NCBI GenBank assembly: GCA_025362295.1
Contig: JANYGX010000010.1
Coordinates: 90,388-154,387, forward strand
Direction of reading: 5' to 3'
Source of the DNA: Sphingomonadales bacterium
GTDB lineage: Bacteria > Pseudomonadota > Alphaproteobacteria > Sphingomonadales > Sphingomonadaceae
DNA length: 64,000 nucleotides
Part shown: positions 54,736 through 64,000 of the stretch, piece by piece
Layout: every line of letters begins with the position of its first letter
Numbering within the stretch: position 1 is the stretch's first letter
Translations under genes and position numbers: made by a program
Notes under the pieces: generated by a model
The model's input: only the letters and a program-made list of their open reading frames with translations
The model's database searches: none
What the model was told of the DNA's origin: nothing

Positions 54736-55511
54736 TTACTTGTCCTATGATTACCAGCCTCACATCGGGAACACTGGCGGGTATGCCGCATGGCTTCCTC
54801 GGACGCACCGGGGGTGTTTCCGGTGGGCTGTACGCAAGTCTGAATGTTGGGCTTGGGTCCAACGATATAGCGGACCATGTGCAAAACAATCGCGCACGTG
54901 TGGTTGACGCCGTGCTGCCGGAGGCGGCGCTGGTGACAGTGCACCAGATTCACTCTGCAACCTGTGTGGTGGTCGATCAGCCCTGGTCCAATGATGCCAG
55001 ACCACAGGCTGATGCGATGGTGACCAACAAACCCGGCCTGTTGCTCGGCATTCTGACAGCCGACTGCGCACCAGTGCTGCTGGCCGACAAGAGTGCAGGC
55101 GTGATTGGCGCTGCCCATGCCGGCTGGCAGGGCGCACTTGGCGGCGTGATCGAGGCAACGGTTGCGGCCATGGTCGGGCTTGGCGCTGTGCGAGAACATA
55201 TTTATGCAGCGGTCGGACCGTGCATTGCACGGCGGTCCTACGAGGTCGATGGTGGATTTTATGCAAAATTTGTTGCCGCCTCAGACAATCATGACCTCTT
55301 TTTCAGTGCTGGACACCAAGTTGGCCGGTTCCAGTTTGATCTGGAGGCTTTTGTGCTGGGCCAGCTGGCAACCGCAGGCATCACCCGCGCGGAAGCGCTG
55401 GGCGAAGATACCTACAGCCAGCCAACGCGCTATTTCTCCTACCGCCGCACCACCCACGCCAGTGAACCGGATTATGGACGGCAGATCAGTGTGATCGGAT
55501 TAAACGGGTAA
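54732..55511 (+). CDS. pgeF: peptidoglycan editing factor PgeF (YfiH/laccase-domain)
   Basis: PgeF/YfiH proteins carry a metal site in the Cu-oxidase_4 fold and are reported to remove mis-incorporated L-Ser from peptidoglycan precursors. Some members act on purine nucleosides or phenols. The ligands are His in VHQIHSATCV, Cys in TADCAPV and His in AAHAGWQGALGG; FLGRTGGVS near the N-terminus is also conserved. The protein has 259 residues. The start overlaps the GNAT stop (ATGA); an ATG at 54747 is possible. Confidence 0.92.
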   Translation: MITCPMITSLTSGTLAGMPHGFLGRTGGVSGGLYASLNVGLGSNDIADHVQNNRARVVDAVLPEAALVTVHQIHSATCVVVDQPWSNDARPQADAMVTNKPGLLLGILTADCAPVLLADKSAGVIGAAHAGWQGALGGVIEATVAAMVGLGAVREHIYAAVGPCIARRSYEVDGGFYAKFVAASDNHDLFFSAGHQVGRFQFDLEAFVLGQLATAGITRAEALGEDTYSQPTRYFSYRRTTHASEPDYGRQISVIGLNG

Positions 55512-55532
55512 AAATTGACAATGTGCACGCCT

Positions 55533-55550
55533 TACTCCATGTAAGGAGTA
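55533..55550. promoter_or_regulatory. inverted repeat, candidate VapB operator
   Basis: TACTCC (55533-55538) and GGAGTA (55545-55550) flank a 6-base spacer just before the antitoxin gene. A TTGACA at 55515-55520 could be the -35 element. Autoregulation by the AbrB-like antitoxin is usual in such modules and is inferred here. The GGAG at 55551-55554 is the ribosome site. Confidence 0.45.
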
Positions 55551-55560
55551 GGAGAATGCC

Positions 55561-55818
55561 GTGCCAACAGCCACCATGACATCCAAAGGTCAATTTACCA
55601 TGCCTGCTGAAGTCAGGGCAAGGTTGCAACTTATGCCAGGCAGTAAAATTGATATTGTAGAGAATGCTGCCGGTGAAACAGTGATAAGACCCAAAAAAAC
55701 TAATATGGACCGGCTCTATGCCATTGTTAGAAAACCGGCATCTCCGATATCCATTACGGATATGGATGACGCTATTGGTGACGCCATTGCTGAGGATTAT
55801 ATGCGCTCTGTATCATGA
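55561..55818 (+). CDS. vapB: AbrB-fold antitoxin (VapB/MazE type)
   Basis: This 85-residue DNA-binding antitoxin has the AbrB/SpoVT swapped-hairpin domain at its N-terminus (MTSKGQFTMPAEVRARL and GSKIDIVE). Its C-terminal tail (SPISITDMDDAIGDAIAEDY) is the part that should thread into the toxin. It starts with GTG at 55561, with GGAG six bases before. Its stop overlaps the toxin start by four bases (ATGA). An inverted repeat upstream may be its own operator. Confidence 0.88.
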   Translation: MPTATMTSKGQFTMPAEVRARLQLMPGSKIDIVENAAGETVIRPKKTNMDRLYAIVRKPASPISITDMDDAIGDAIAEDYMRSVS

Positions 55819-56207
55819 TCGCTTTGGATACAAATATTCTTGTGCGCTATTTTGCCGGTGATGATGAAACACAATCCCCAATAGCCAGACAGTATATAAA
55901 TCATGGTCTCAGCGCTGCAATACCAGGCTTCGTTTCTCTCATCGTCATCGTTGAGCTTATTTGGGTTTTGCAGCGCGTTTACAAGGAAACCGATAGCATA
56001 ATAGGGCAAATTCTTGCTGGCATGCTCGAAAATCCTGCGTTGATTGTCGAACGAGCCGATTTACTTGCGCTGGCGCTAGAAACAGACAAAGCTAATATTG
56101 CAGATATAATCTTGCATCGGCTAGGCAAGCTCCATGGCTGCTCAAAAACCGTCACCTTCGATACCCGTTTTGCCCAACTAGCCGGTGTTGAGTTGCTCAA
56201 AGGTTGA
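55815..56207 (+). CDS. vapC: PIN-domain toxin (VapC type)
   Basis: This 130-residue ribonuclease has the acidic PIN active site: D5 in LDTNILV, E47, D97 and D116 in TFDTRFA. VapC toxins cut tRNA or rRNA when freed from VapB. The gene overlaps vapB by four bases. The module sits between pgeF and prs. Confidence 0.9.
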   Translation: MIALDTNILVRYFAGDDETQSPIARQYINHGLSAAIPGFVSLIVIVELIWVLQRVYKETDSIIGQILAGMLENPALIVERADLLALALETDKANIADIILHRLGKLHGCSKTVTFDTRFAQLAGVELLKG

Positions 56208-56262
56208 CTCCCGTGCGCACCGCCGCCAAACGGTGCACATATTTTCAATCACAGGGCCTCAC

Positions 56263-57198
56263 ATGAAACTCGTCACCGGCAACAGCAACCCGCCCCTTGC
56301 CGAGGCAATTGCCGCTTACCTCAACATTCCGCTCACCAAAGCCAGCGTGAGGCGCTTTTCCGACGATGAAGTGTTTGTCGAGATTCATGAAAATGTACGC
56401 GGTGAGGATGTGTTTGTCATCCAGTCTACCTCCAAGCCGTGCAACGATAACCTGATGGAGCTCTTGATCTGCATGGATGCGCTGAGGCGCGCTTCAGCCA
56501 AACGCATCACGGCCGTTATTCCCTATTACGGTTATGCGCGGCAGGACCGCAAACCGGGCCCGCGCACGCCAATCTCGGCCAAGCTGGTCGCCAACCTCAT
56601 CACCACGTCGGGTGCTGACCGGGTGCTAACGATGGATTTGCACGCTGGGCAAATTCAGGGCTTTTTCGATATCCCGACCGATAACCTATATGCCGCCCCG
56701 GTGATGAGCGCGGATATCACCGAGCGCCACAGTGGCAAACCGATCACCGTGGTCTCGCCAGATGTCGGTGGTGTGGTGCGGGCGCGGTCACTGGCCAAGC
56801 GGCTGTCCAACGCGCCGCTTGCCATCATCGACAAACGCCGCGAGAAGCCAGGTGAATCGGAAGTGATGAACATCATCGGCGATGTGAAGGGCCGCACCTG
56901 TATCCTCTGCGATGATATCGTCGATTCAGCAGGCACCTTGTGCAATGCTGCGGATGCCCTGATGGCCGCTGGTGCGCTGTCAGTCTCCGCTTACGTGAGC
57001 CACGCAGTGCTCTCGGGCGGCGCTGTTGCGCGGGTGGGGGCCTCAGGCCTGGAGGAGCTGGTGATCACCGACTCCATCCAGGCAACAGAAGCCGTGCGGG
57101 TATCGAAAAAAATCCGCCGCCTGACCATCGCCCCGCTGATCGCCGAGGCCATGCACAGGATCACCCAGGAAAGCTCGGTATCAAGTTTGTTTGATTGA
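56263..57198 (+). CDS. prs: ribose-phosphate pyrophosphokinase
   Basis: Prs makes PRPP from ribose 5-phosphate and ATP, the precursor of purines, pyrimidines, His and Trp. The 311-residue protein has [13 protein letters not shown], the ATP loop [10 protein letters not shown], the flexible DKRREKPG segment, and the PRPP-binding [11 protein letters not shown]. The start is the ATG at 56263, with AGGG seven bases before; a frame open to 56185 overlaps vapC. Confidence 0.96.
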   Translation: MKLVTGNSNPPLAEAIAAYLNIPLTKASVRRFSDDEVFVEIHENVRGEDVFVIQSTSKPCNDNLMELLICMDALRRASAKRITAVIPYYGYARQDRKPGPRTPISAKLVANLITTSGADRVLTMDLHAGQIQGFFDIPTDNLYAAPVMSADITERHSGKPITVVSPDVGGVVRARSLAKRLSNAPLAIIDKRREKPGESEVMNIIGDVKGRTCILCDDIVDSAGTLCNAADALMAAGALSVSAYVSHAVLSGGAVARVGASGLEELVITDSIQATEAVRVSKKIRRLTIAPLIAEAMHRITQESSVSSLFD

Positions 57199-57213
57199 GT
57201 AATTCTAAATTTC

Positions 57214-60200
57214 TCACCCGCCCAGCAGCCGCTTCGCTGTCAGCTGATCGAACTTGTACCTGAGTGAAATAAAAGGCCCCTGCTGGCTGTGGTGTGCAGC
57301 GGAAAAATCCCGATCACTATAACCTTTGACATTATAGCCGAGGCTGAACCAGGCGTTGGTGAAGGGTGATACGCCAAGCGTTGGCCCGTAGGCATAGCTG
57401 ATATCGTGTGCACTCCAGGCATGGCGCACATCTGCATGAAAGCCAACATCAAGCTGGTGACCGATATCGCGCCGCACCTCGACACCAAGCACATCGGTAT
57501 AGCCTTTATAATCGATATGATCGAACTGGGTGAATACATATTTGGCCCCATAAAATACCGACCACTCGGTGCGGCCCTGTTGTTCCGAAGACGACACATG
57601 GTTGACCACCAGATTGTTGACCAGTCTTTGCGACGCGGCGTCGCCAAAGATATTAAGCGTGGTGCTGCCCAAAGGTGTCGCCAGCGAAGTGCCAAGCCCG
57701 CCCTTGACTGCATCGACATGCAACTCCAGTTTATCGAGCAACGACCAGCCGCTGCCGGATGGCCGGATGGCAATGCCGGCGGCCACTGTTGCAACAGTGG
57801 TTTTCGTACCGATTTTCTGATCAGCCCGCTGAACGTTTGCTGACAAGGAAACAGCTGTGCCGTTGCTGATCTGGCGCAGCAACGCTGTCACCACACCGTA
57901 GCGATTGTCACTGCCACCCTGGCGCACTTCGAGCTTGCCATTCCACGACCATAACGGCGCGCGATATGTAGCGCCTGTGCTGAGCGCCCAGAAGTTATCC
58001 GTGAGTGTGCCGATAGCCAGCTGGCCGCCAGAGGCAATCGGCTGCAACGGGTTGATCGCGGCGATTGTACCGACCCGCTGGTGCAGGGTTTTATTGCTGT
58101 CAAACGCGACATCGACACCCCAGTGCGCATCCAACACGAACGATTGCATCAGGCCAAATTGCGCAAACGTACGCGGGCCGGACTCCTGAATGGCATTTTG
58201 GTTGAGGGTGCTGGTGAGATGGCCACCGCGCCATGGGTCCACCTCTATACCAAATTGCGTTGTTCGGCTGTCGTATTGCTGACCGTGCGACAGTTCCTCA
58301 TTGGCAATCAGCCGCACGCCATCGCGCACAGCATAAGCAGCTCCTACCCGGTAGCGCGATGGATAGTTGATGGCACTGGTGTGATTGTTGTCCAAACCAA
58401 AATCGCTTTCGGCACTGAGTTCCAGTTTGTGGTGCAGCAGGAATTGACTGCCTGCCACAACAAATTGTTGCGATGAACGCGTAACACCATCAACCTGCTC
58501 ATCATTGGCCACCTGCATGCCAGCGCGCAAGCTTGTGTTGTTTGTGTGATACTCCAGCTGTGTGGAGCCAGCGATTTCCGTAAGGCCCGTTTGCAATAAA
58601 TGCTGGTGTGAAAAACTCGCAAGGCCGCGCATGGTCTGATTGAAATCATAGCGCGCATCAAAGCCAAATTTACGAGTGCCGGACTCACTGCCATTCTGCT
58701 GGCTGATGCCGAAGTTGCTGCCCTGATAGCGTAGGTACGCCAAAGCATCGAAGTGGCCGGACTGCTGTTCGATCTCGGCAATATAGGCCGTGTCGCTCCC
58801 CGTGGTTTTGGTTATGCCCCCGGCCTGCGGGATCACGCTTGCGCTCACGGTGCCGGATTTCACACTGTGCGCAGCCTCCAGCCTTATTTCGGTCTGGGGT
58901 GTCAGTTTGAGTCTGGCATCAAAGCCACCAAGATTGGTTTGCGTTGCACCGTTGTCATCGTGAATAAACGTTGCACCAGCGATGATCCGTCCGCCGTGCA
59001 ATTCAACCCCAGTGCGGCCGCCATAGTTCAGCTGCTTCGATGCCGCGTTTGCCGTTTCATAATCGGCGACTATGAAGTTTGGGTTGAAATTAATGTCGTG
59101 GCTGAGCAGCGGTTGACGAAAGGTGATGGTGCCCGCATTGGCATCGAGTGTATAATCCACGTAGCGCTGCAAAACCTGTGTGCTGACGATCCGCTCGCTG
59201 CGCAACCGGTCGCGCGTTTCCACCATCACGCGCTCGGAATTCAGAATGATATCGCTGCGTGACAAACGGTATGGCCCGGACAACCCGTTCGCCTGGATTT
59301 CATCGCGCTGGTGATTCAAGTTTGTCTCAGCCGCAAACCAGTTCGCATGCATTGCCTTGCCATGATACTCACCCTTAAGGCCTGAGAGGCTGCGATTGTA
59401 GCGCATCAGCTGGCTCTGGTTCAGCGCTGTTTCATAATCGCCAAACAAGCCGTAATATTGCTGCCGTTCAAGCTTGAGATACAGCTTGTACTGGCTGGCA
59501 GCATCGGATCGCTGTTCGGCGCGGTCACCATAAAGTGTGTAGAGCCGGTTTGGATCAATCACCCCGCCAAGTGAGCGGTCGCGATTGGGGTTTTTCTGCT
59601 TATCGCTGTCATAGGCGAGGGTCAGCAGCCATTTGCCCAGCACCTTGCCTTTTGCATAGAGGCTAATGCTGCCATCCGTATAAGTGCTGGTATCGCGACC
59701 AACTGGCAGAGCTTTCGAGCGCAAGGTCTCAAAACCCAGCGTGCCGCTGGCAAAGCCCACCACCACCCAGTCACGCGGGGCTGCTTGCAACCAGGTTCTG
59801 ATTGTCTGATGGCGTTTGGAGAGGTCGCCATTAAAATCGAAATCTATGGCCACCTGACCGGCCGTTGTGGTCGGGGCCAGCTCGATATAGGCCGTGCCGT
59901 TATCATCACTGACCCGGTAGGTCGGCTCTAGCCGGTCCAGCCCGGCGAGCTGACGGCTTTGTTCAAGATCAATCCGCGATGCGGGCACATAGGGCGCTGA
60001 CACATGAAAACTGCCACTGACACCAGTCCGCACCGGATGCCCGTCGCGGTCGGTGAACCGCACAGCAAGGGTCGGCTTGTGTAAGCCGTCTGCCAGCACC
60101 TGCGAGCGCGCCTGTATCAACTCGGCATGGGCTGGTGTGTTGGTGTAAAAGATTGTGCGCCTGTAATGCTCATTAGTTTGTGTTGTGTCGTTGCGCAGTT

Positions 60201-62337
60201 CGGCATCAATCAGATTGGCACCATCAACCAGTGGCACGCCGCGCCAGACGCTGACCGCTATGCTGCTATCGGCATTAGTCTGCGTACCATCAAAGGCCAG
60301 CGCATCCAGTGTTTTGCCATTGACAGACAGCGTAATATGTTGGCCCGCGGCATACCGCACAACCACACGGCTCACCGGTGCGCGCGGGTTATGGCTAGCG
60401 GCCGGAAACACAATACCGTTGCCGGCTGGCGCTTGCGCGAACCAGTCCACCTTGCCGCCACCACCGGCGGTGACGTCATCCACAGCTTCGGGCACTTCCA
60501 GCGATGGGATGGCAGGCCCAGCAGCACTGTCGCGCGGCTTTAAATAAAAGTCTGCGCGCCAGGCACTGCCGCCGTTACCTTCAACAAACTGTGAAAACCC
60601 GCGACCTGCCGAGCGACTGGTGCTGTGACACTGGGCGACGTCCAAACTGGCTGGTAAACTGACGTCATCGAGCTGCACCACATGCGTGCCGGGCCGGATG
60701 TTTTCAAAGTGAAATTGCCCATTGACGTCCGTGACCACATAGGTGCCGTCATCCAGCAGCATCCGGATATTGGCAATACCCTTCATGCGTCTGGTCGGTG
60801 CATCGCACGGCCCTAGCATCACACGACCAAGAATGGACATCTGGTCATTAAAAAAAGCGGCGACTATGCGTGTGGCAACCTTCGATGCATTCGATTGCAA
60901 CCCGCCTTTTGAAAAAACCGTCGCTGTGTTGATAGCATCACCTATCGGCGCGTTGCTGCCCACCTGCGCCACATAGGTGACATCAAGCGTGCTGTTTGCA
61001 GCAATACTGCCAAGCGGAATACTGAGTCTCGCGCCGTCGCCACTGATTGCCGGATCGATGGTTTTGAGATTATTGATGCGGAGCGATCCAGGCGTGTAGT
61101 GCAACCCGCTTGGCAGCACATCGCTTATAACAGCGTGCTGCGCGACAGCCCCCGGATTGCGGTTCTGCAATTTCAGGTGATACTGCAAATAATCACCGGC
61201 TGAGGCTGTTGGAGTCGAGACCTGTTTATCCAGCACAAGGGAGCTGGGAATCGGATCGACTGGCACGTCAATTTTTACGATCTCTGTGCCATCAACATTG
61301 AAAAGGTCACCCAGCGAACCTGGCTTCACCAGATACAGTTCGCCTGTCGGGGATTGAACGGACTTGAGCACGGTCACAGGCACGATCGACGGCGCGGTAA
61401 ACCCCCCAGGCGGTGTAATGACGAAATGATAGTTGGCTGGCGCAACTAGCGGAAAGCGAAAGCCGCCTGCCGGAAACTGATAGAGTGTGCCACTGGCATC
61501 AGTGGCTGACCCGCCACTGGTAACCGTTGCCGGATAGGCGCTGGCGGCATCGTCGCCGAGAACGGTCGCCTGTGCGCCTGTGGCATCGTTGATCAGGGTG
61601 ATTGTCGCCCCATTGACCGGATCGCCTGTGGCCGAATTGAAAACGCGGCCCAGCGGATCAACCAGTATGTCCGCATGCGCCTGATCGGACGGCGCACTGG
61701 TGTTTTGATAATCCGCCTGCAGCATTGTGCCGTCGGATACTGACAATATGCAGTTGTTTGGTACAATGGCCGTGGCTGTCGACTGTGTGGCCACCGCGCC
61801 TGCAAATATACCGGTGTCTGGTCCGGTTTCAACCAAACGCAGTGTTTCTTCATCGCCAACCGATGTGCGAACAATCATGTCAACCGTTTCGCGCTGGGTT
61901 GCATTGAGGTTGCGCGATGGATCGCTGAGGCTCAAAAAAACCACGTCGCCTGCATGATAGGCTCTGGCCGGAAACAGCGGTATGGCGGTCAAGTCCTGAT
62001 CGGCTGATGCGGATGTGCCGATTTTCGGCAAGCTTGTCGCAACAAACGCGCCACTGGCGGTTTTACACTGAGTGCCGGCCACCGGCATTGTTTGTGTCGC
62101 GTTGCTGCCCGAGGCGTAGTGCAAGAATTGCACGTGCGCGGCAAATTGCGCTGGCTGGATATCGAAGCTGACGCTGTTCGAGGTTATGCTCTGGTCGCTG
62201 CCGGCAAGTTGATAGTGGAGACTGGCGGTGTTGCTGACTGTGCCAAGGTTTTCAGCACGGGCTGGTGCGTTACACCCGATAGATATGGCAACCAGCACCG
62301 CCATAAGGTTTGGAATGTGGTGTGAACGATTTAACAT
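57214..62337 (-). CDS. giant DUF11/SdrD-like surface protein with C-terminal outer-membrane barrel
   Basis: This 1,707-residue protein has a signal peptide (cleavage near ARAEN, residue 28). Next comes a short module (LGTVSNTASLHYQLAG) that also occurs at the start of the 355-residue neighbour. A DUF11 domain lies around residues 390-500 (LDKQVSTPTASAGDYLQYHLKL, DVLPSGLHY). A carboxypeptidase-regulatory/SdrD-like beta domain follows near 510-570 (DDGTYVVTDVNGQFHFENIRPG), then further beta domains. The last 800 or so residues show alternating strands with aromatic girdles, as in a large outer-membrane barrel, ending in GPFISLRYKFD. I infer export to and insertion in the outer membrane. It is the last of three adjacent genes of similar type. 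No named family covers the whole protein. Confidence 0.78.
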   Translation of the reverse strand: MLNRSHHIPNLMAVLVAISIGCNAPARAENLGTVSNTASLHYQLAGSDQSITSNSVSFDIQPAQFAAHVQFLHYASGSNATQTMPVAGTQCKTASGAFVATSLPKIGTSASADQDLTAIPLFPARAYHAGDVVFLSLSDPSRNLNATQRETVDMIVRTSVGDEETLRLVETGPDTGIFAGAVATQSTATAIVPNNCILSVSDGTMLQADYQNTSAPSDQAHADILVDPLGRVFNSATGDPVNGATITLINDATGAQATVLGDDAASAYPATVTSGGSATDASGTLYQFPAGGFRFPLVAPANYHFVITPPGGFTAPSIVPVTVLKSVQSPTGELYLVKPGSLGDLFNVDGTEIVKIDVPVDPIPSSLVLDKQVSTPTASAGDYLQYHLKLQNRNPGAVAQHAVISDVLPSGLHYTPGSLRINNLKTIDPAISGDGARLSIPLGSIAANSTLDVTYVAQVGSNAPIGDAINTATVFSKGGLQSNASKVATRIVAAFFNDQMSILGRVMLGPCDAPTRRMKGIANIRMLLDDGTYVVTDVNGQFHFENIRPGTHVVQLDDVSLPASLDVAQCHSTSRSAGRGFSQFVEGNGGSAWRADFYLKPRDSAAGPAIPSLEVPEAVDDVTAGGGGKVDWFAQAPAGNGIVFPAASHNPRAPVSRVVVRYAAGQHITLSVNGKTLDALAFDGTQTNADSSIAVSVWRGVPLVDGANLIDAELRNDTTQTNEHYRRTIFYTNTPAHAELIQARSQVLADGLHKPTLAVRFTDRDGHPVRTGVSGSFHVSAPYVPASRIDLEQSRQLAGLDRLEPTYRVSDDNGTAYIELAPTTTAGQVAIDFDFNGDLSKRHQTIRTWLQAAPRDWVVVGFASGTLGFETLRSKALPVGRDTSTYTDGSISLYAKGKVLGKWLLTLAYDSDKQKNPNRDRSLGGVIDPNRLYTLYGDRAEQRSDAASQYKLYLKLERQQYYGLFGDYETALNQSQLMRYNRSLSGLKGEYHGKAMHANWFAAETNLNHQRDEIQANGLSGPYRLSRSDIILNSERVMVETRDRLRSERIVSTQVLQRYVDYTLDANAGTITFRQPLLSHDINFNPNFIVADYETANAASKQLNYGGRTGVELHGGRIIAGATFIHDDNGATQTNLGGFDARLKLTPQTEIRLEAAHSVKSGTVSASVIPQAGGITKTTGSDTAYIAEIEQQSGHFDALAYLRYQGSNFGISQQNGSESGTRKFGFDARYDFNQTMRGLASFSHQHLLQTGLTEIAGSTQLEYHTNNTSLRAGMQVANDEQVDGVTRSSQQFVVAGSQFLLHHKLELSAESDFGLDNNHTSAINYPSRYRVGAAYAVRDGVRLIANEELSHGQQYDSRTTQFGIEVDPWRGGHLTSTLNQNAIQESGPRTFAQFGLMQSFVLDAHWGVDVAFDSNKTLHQRVGTIAAINPLQPIASGGQLAIGTLTDNFWALSTGATYRAPLWSWNGKLEVRQGGSDNRYGVVTALLRQISNGTAVSLSANVQRADQKIGTKTTVATVAAGIAIRPSGSGWSLLDKLELHVDAVKGGLGTSLATPLGSTTLNIFGDAASQRLVNNLVVNHVSSSEQQGRTEWSVFYGAKYVFTQFDHIDYKGYTDVLGVEVRRDIGHQLDVGFHADVRHAWSAHDISYAYGPTLGVSPFTNAWFSLGYNVKGYSDRDFSAAHHSQQGPFISLRYKFDQLTAKRLLGG

Positions 62338-62412
62338 GATACAGATTGAACACCACTTTTATACATCCGCCGGTCTGGGTTCGAAGCTATGCCCCGAACC
62401 CGATATGCCGGT

Positions 62413-63480
62413 TTAGTTGACAGTGACCCTGAACACGGTGGTGGTGGTGACGCCTGCAGCAACGCTTGCAATCGTGGTTGTCACTTTGCCGGACACCAGG
62501 CCGACAGCATCGGTAACCGCTGTACCATCGGTGTTACACACGCCCGCAGTTACCGTGCCACCAGCTTTGATGGAGCTTGCAACAAACGTTGTGTTGGTCG
62601 GGACCGGATCGGTCACCACAACACTGGTGGCTGTGGCCCCGGCGGCTGCATTGGTCACCTGGATGCAATATTCGACAATGGCACCGGGTATGGCTTTTGG
62701 ATTGCTGGCGCTAAAACCATCGCTGATAACTTTTGAAGTTTTGGTGACAGTGATGGCGGCCGATGACACATCAAATTCGCCGCCAGCCCCAAATTTACCG
62801 TCTTTGGCAGCATCGCCGCGCCCGGCACCATCAGCAAACACCGTATCAACAGCAGCCTGATTATCGGCCCCTGCGGTTTGTGCCACATTGGTGCCAGCTG
62901 TGCCGAACCCGCCTACAGTGGGTTCGACAGCTGTTGCTGTGAGCGTGGTACCAGCGACCTGACCGTTGGTGGCGGCTGCAGGCACATCAGCCTCGACCCA
63001 GACTGTAACCGTCGCCCCAGCAGCAACCGCGCTGATGGACGTGATGACGGCTCCTGGTGCACCCGAGACATCAGAGAACACCTTGTAGTTGGTGAGCTGG
63101 GTGGTGATGGTTTTGGATGATGGCGCTGGTGTTGTGCCACCATTGGCGTCTGATGTTGCCACCAGGCCAAAATCAAGCGGCGCATTCGAATTGTTTGTGA
63201 CTGTGAACGAAACTGCCGAGCCGCCAGTGCCAAGCTGGCCAGGCGTTACAGATTTGACGGCACCTTGCGCAACAACCACATCGATTTTACGGTCAACGAG
63301 AAAGGTTGAGGTGTTGCTGCTAAGCTGGGTTTGAGCCAGACCGCCAACCTTGTAGTCAACCGTGGCTGTATTAGAAATGGTAACGTTTGCTGCTGTGCTG
63401 GCGGCCTCAGCCGGATTAACCAAGGCCATGGCGGCCGTTGCAACGATTGCGGCGCTCAAAAACTGTTTGATAATATTCAT
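62413..63480 (-). CDS. secreted DUF11-type repeat protein
   Basis: This 355-residue protein has a signal peptide (cleavage near AEAAS, residue 27). The mature part is Ala/Thr/Val/Gly-rich and low in Cys and aromatics. An N-terminal module reads VTISNTATVDYKVGG, and a C-terminal DUF11 domain reads VEYCIQVTNAAAGATATSVVVTDPVPTNTTFV. Such immunoglobulin-like domains are found in surface and secreted proteins. It lies 60 bases from the upstream gene and 75 from the downstream giant gene, so the three are probably co-transcribed. Function unknown. Confidence 0.82.
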   Translation of the reverse strand: MNIIKQFLSAAIVATAAMALVNPAEAASTAANVTISNTATVDYKVGGLAQTQLSSNTSTFLVDRKIDVVVAQGAVKSVTPGQLGTGGSAVSFTVTNNSNAPLDFGLVATSDANGGTTPAPSSKTITTQLTNYKVFSDVSGAPGAVITSISAVAAGATVTVWVEADVPAAATNGQVAGTTLTATAVEPTVGGFGTAGTNVAQTAGADNQAAVDTVFADGAGRGDAAKDGKFGAGGEFDVSSAAITVTKTSKVISDGFSASNPKAIPGAIVEYCIQVTNAAAGATATSVVVTDPVPTNTTFVASSIKAGGTVTAGVCNTDGTAVTDAVGLVSGKVTTTIASVAAGVTTTTVFRVTVN

Positions 63481-63540
63481 GGCCTGTACTCACATTTGAT
63501 TAGATATTAAATGTGATAGCGCATAAAACTTATTAAACCG

Positions 63541-64000
63541 TTACTTGACTCGGGCAGAGTATGAAATCTGTGCTTCACTCGCGGCTTTGAGCGGTGCAGG
63601 CAGAGTCCAGCGCATGTGTGTCACGTCCGCTGCCCGGGCTGGCCGTGTGCCGCCAGTGTCCTGCTTTACTGTCAGATTTTGCAACACCCCAAAGCTGTGA
63701 CCGGCATCCACAGATACCTGCGGTACCGGCGATGTTGGGCTGGTGGCAATATACTCAAGCTGCGGGGGCACAGCTGCACTGATCGTTGGCGACTCGATCG
63801 CCTGCGCTGTCTGGTTGCGCAAGGTAAGCCGGTAAATCACCGATTCGCCCGGCGCAAACCGTTTGGCCGGCACGATGTGGTGCTCGGTCTTGCCATCGAC
63901 CGTTTTGACAATCTCGTCCTTGAACACCGCATTGATCAGCTGCACACCGCCGGCTGCAAAAACCGGTCCAATGGCAAGACAGGTAACCAGGGCCGGAACA
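63541..64000 (-). CDS. DUF11-type secreted protein, N-terminus beyond window edge
   Basis: Only the last 153 codons or so are visible. The first residues seen (VPALVTCLAIGPVFAAGG) form the end of a signal peptide, so little is missing. The rest is a DUF11-like domain (YRLTLRNQTAQAIESPTISAAVPPQLEYI), ending in SYSARVK. A shorter frame from a GTG at 63945 is misleading because the open frame continues to base 64000. It is the first of three related genes. Confidence 0.8.
   Translation of the reverse strand, partial: VPALVTCLAIGPVFAAGGVQLINAVFKDEIVKTVDGKTEHHIVPAKRFAPGESVIYRLTLRNQTAQAIESPTISAAVPPQLEYIATSPTSPVPQVSVDAGHSFGVLQNLTVKQDTGGTRPARAADVTHMRWTLPAPLKAASEAQISYSARVK

Noticed and set aside
57214-62337. 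The 1,707-residue protein as substrate of the type I system at 13-18 kb
   Set aside because: It has an N-terminal signal peptide and a barrel-like end and lacks RTX repeats, so it should use the Sec and outer-membrane insertion route.
1-64000. tRNA or rRNA genes
   Set aside because: No cloverleaf or rRNA-like segment was recognised by eye; a tRNA scan would settle this.

Overview
The window reads as chromosomal DNA of a free-living, Gram-negative alphaproteobacterium. The evidence is the gene content and order: a merC-like gene followed by a zinc-type Fur regulator, a divergent purD / xseA pair with a DUF2093 gene behind xseA, an alphaproteobacterial-type HtrA, an acetoacetyl-CoA reductase of the PHB type, and MidA next to Lgt. 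Genes are tightly packed, often with 4-nt ATGA or GTGA overlaps. I saw no tRNA, rRNA, CRISPR array or prophage. No intergenic gap exceeds about 260 bases once the starts are corrected.

Layout. 1-4.6 kb: obgE (cut by the window edge), merC-zur with a perfect palindrome at the promoter, dxs, and a slipin gene behind a near-consensus promoter. 4.7-6.76 kb: a complete 2,048-bp IS1595-family transposon with terminal inverted repeats, an 8-bp target duplication and two passenger genes of unknown function. 6.8-14.4 kb (minus strand): GNAT acetyltransferase, response regulator, MgtE, Wzi-like outer-membrane protein, HtrA protease and HlyD-type adaptor. 14.5-21.2 kb (minus): type I secretion ABC transporter and TolC-type channel, phosphomannomutase and Kup. 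The kup-manB-tolC-ABC-hlyD run looks like one transcription unit joining polysaccharide precursor supply to type I export; no substrate gene is visible beside it. 21.4-25.8 kb: a tiny secreted His/Ala-rich protein, purD, and divergently xseA, a DUF2093 gene and an M23 peptidase. 25.8-31.4 kb (minus): a signalling block (GGDEF-EAL protein, hybrid kinase, two response regulators), tadA, and a glutathione S-transferase remnant shrunk to 57 codons.

31.5-40.2 kb: two tandem GH10 xylanase paralogues (one lipoprotein, one Sec-secreted), then on the plus strand aquaporin, amidohydrolase, MAPEG protein and DUF885 protein. 40.2-41.0 kb: a Fic toxin with a 56-codon VbhA-like antitoxin. 41.3-45.7 kb: amino-acid permease, PepSY protein, rplM-rpsI, a frameshifted yqgE/algH and a peroxiredoxin. 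45.7-52.3 kb (minus): phaB, hemH, an orphan molybdopterin oxidoreductase large subunit, an HD phosphohydrolase and an acyl-CoA synthetase. 52.3-57.2 kb (plus): lgt, midA (carrying an inserted palindromic repeat), GNAT, pgeF, a VapBC-type toxin-antitoxin pair and prs. 57.2-64.0 kb (minus): three adjacent DUF11-type surface protein genes, including a 1,707-residue protein with an apparent C-terminal outer-membrane barrel. These three may form an uncharacterised cell-surface system.

The strongest points for follow-up are the passenger-carrying IS1595 transposon, the DUF11/barrel locus, the miniaturised GST, the palindromic element inside midA, and the inverted repeats that bracket the type I ABC transporter gene. 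Function calls rest on motif recognition by eye; no database search was run.
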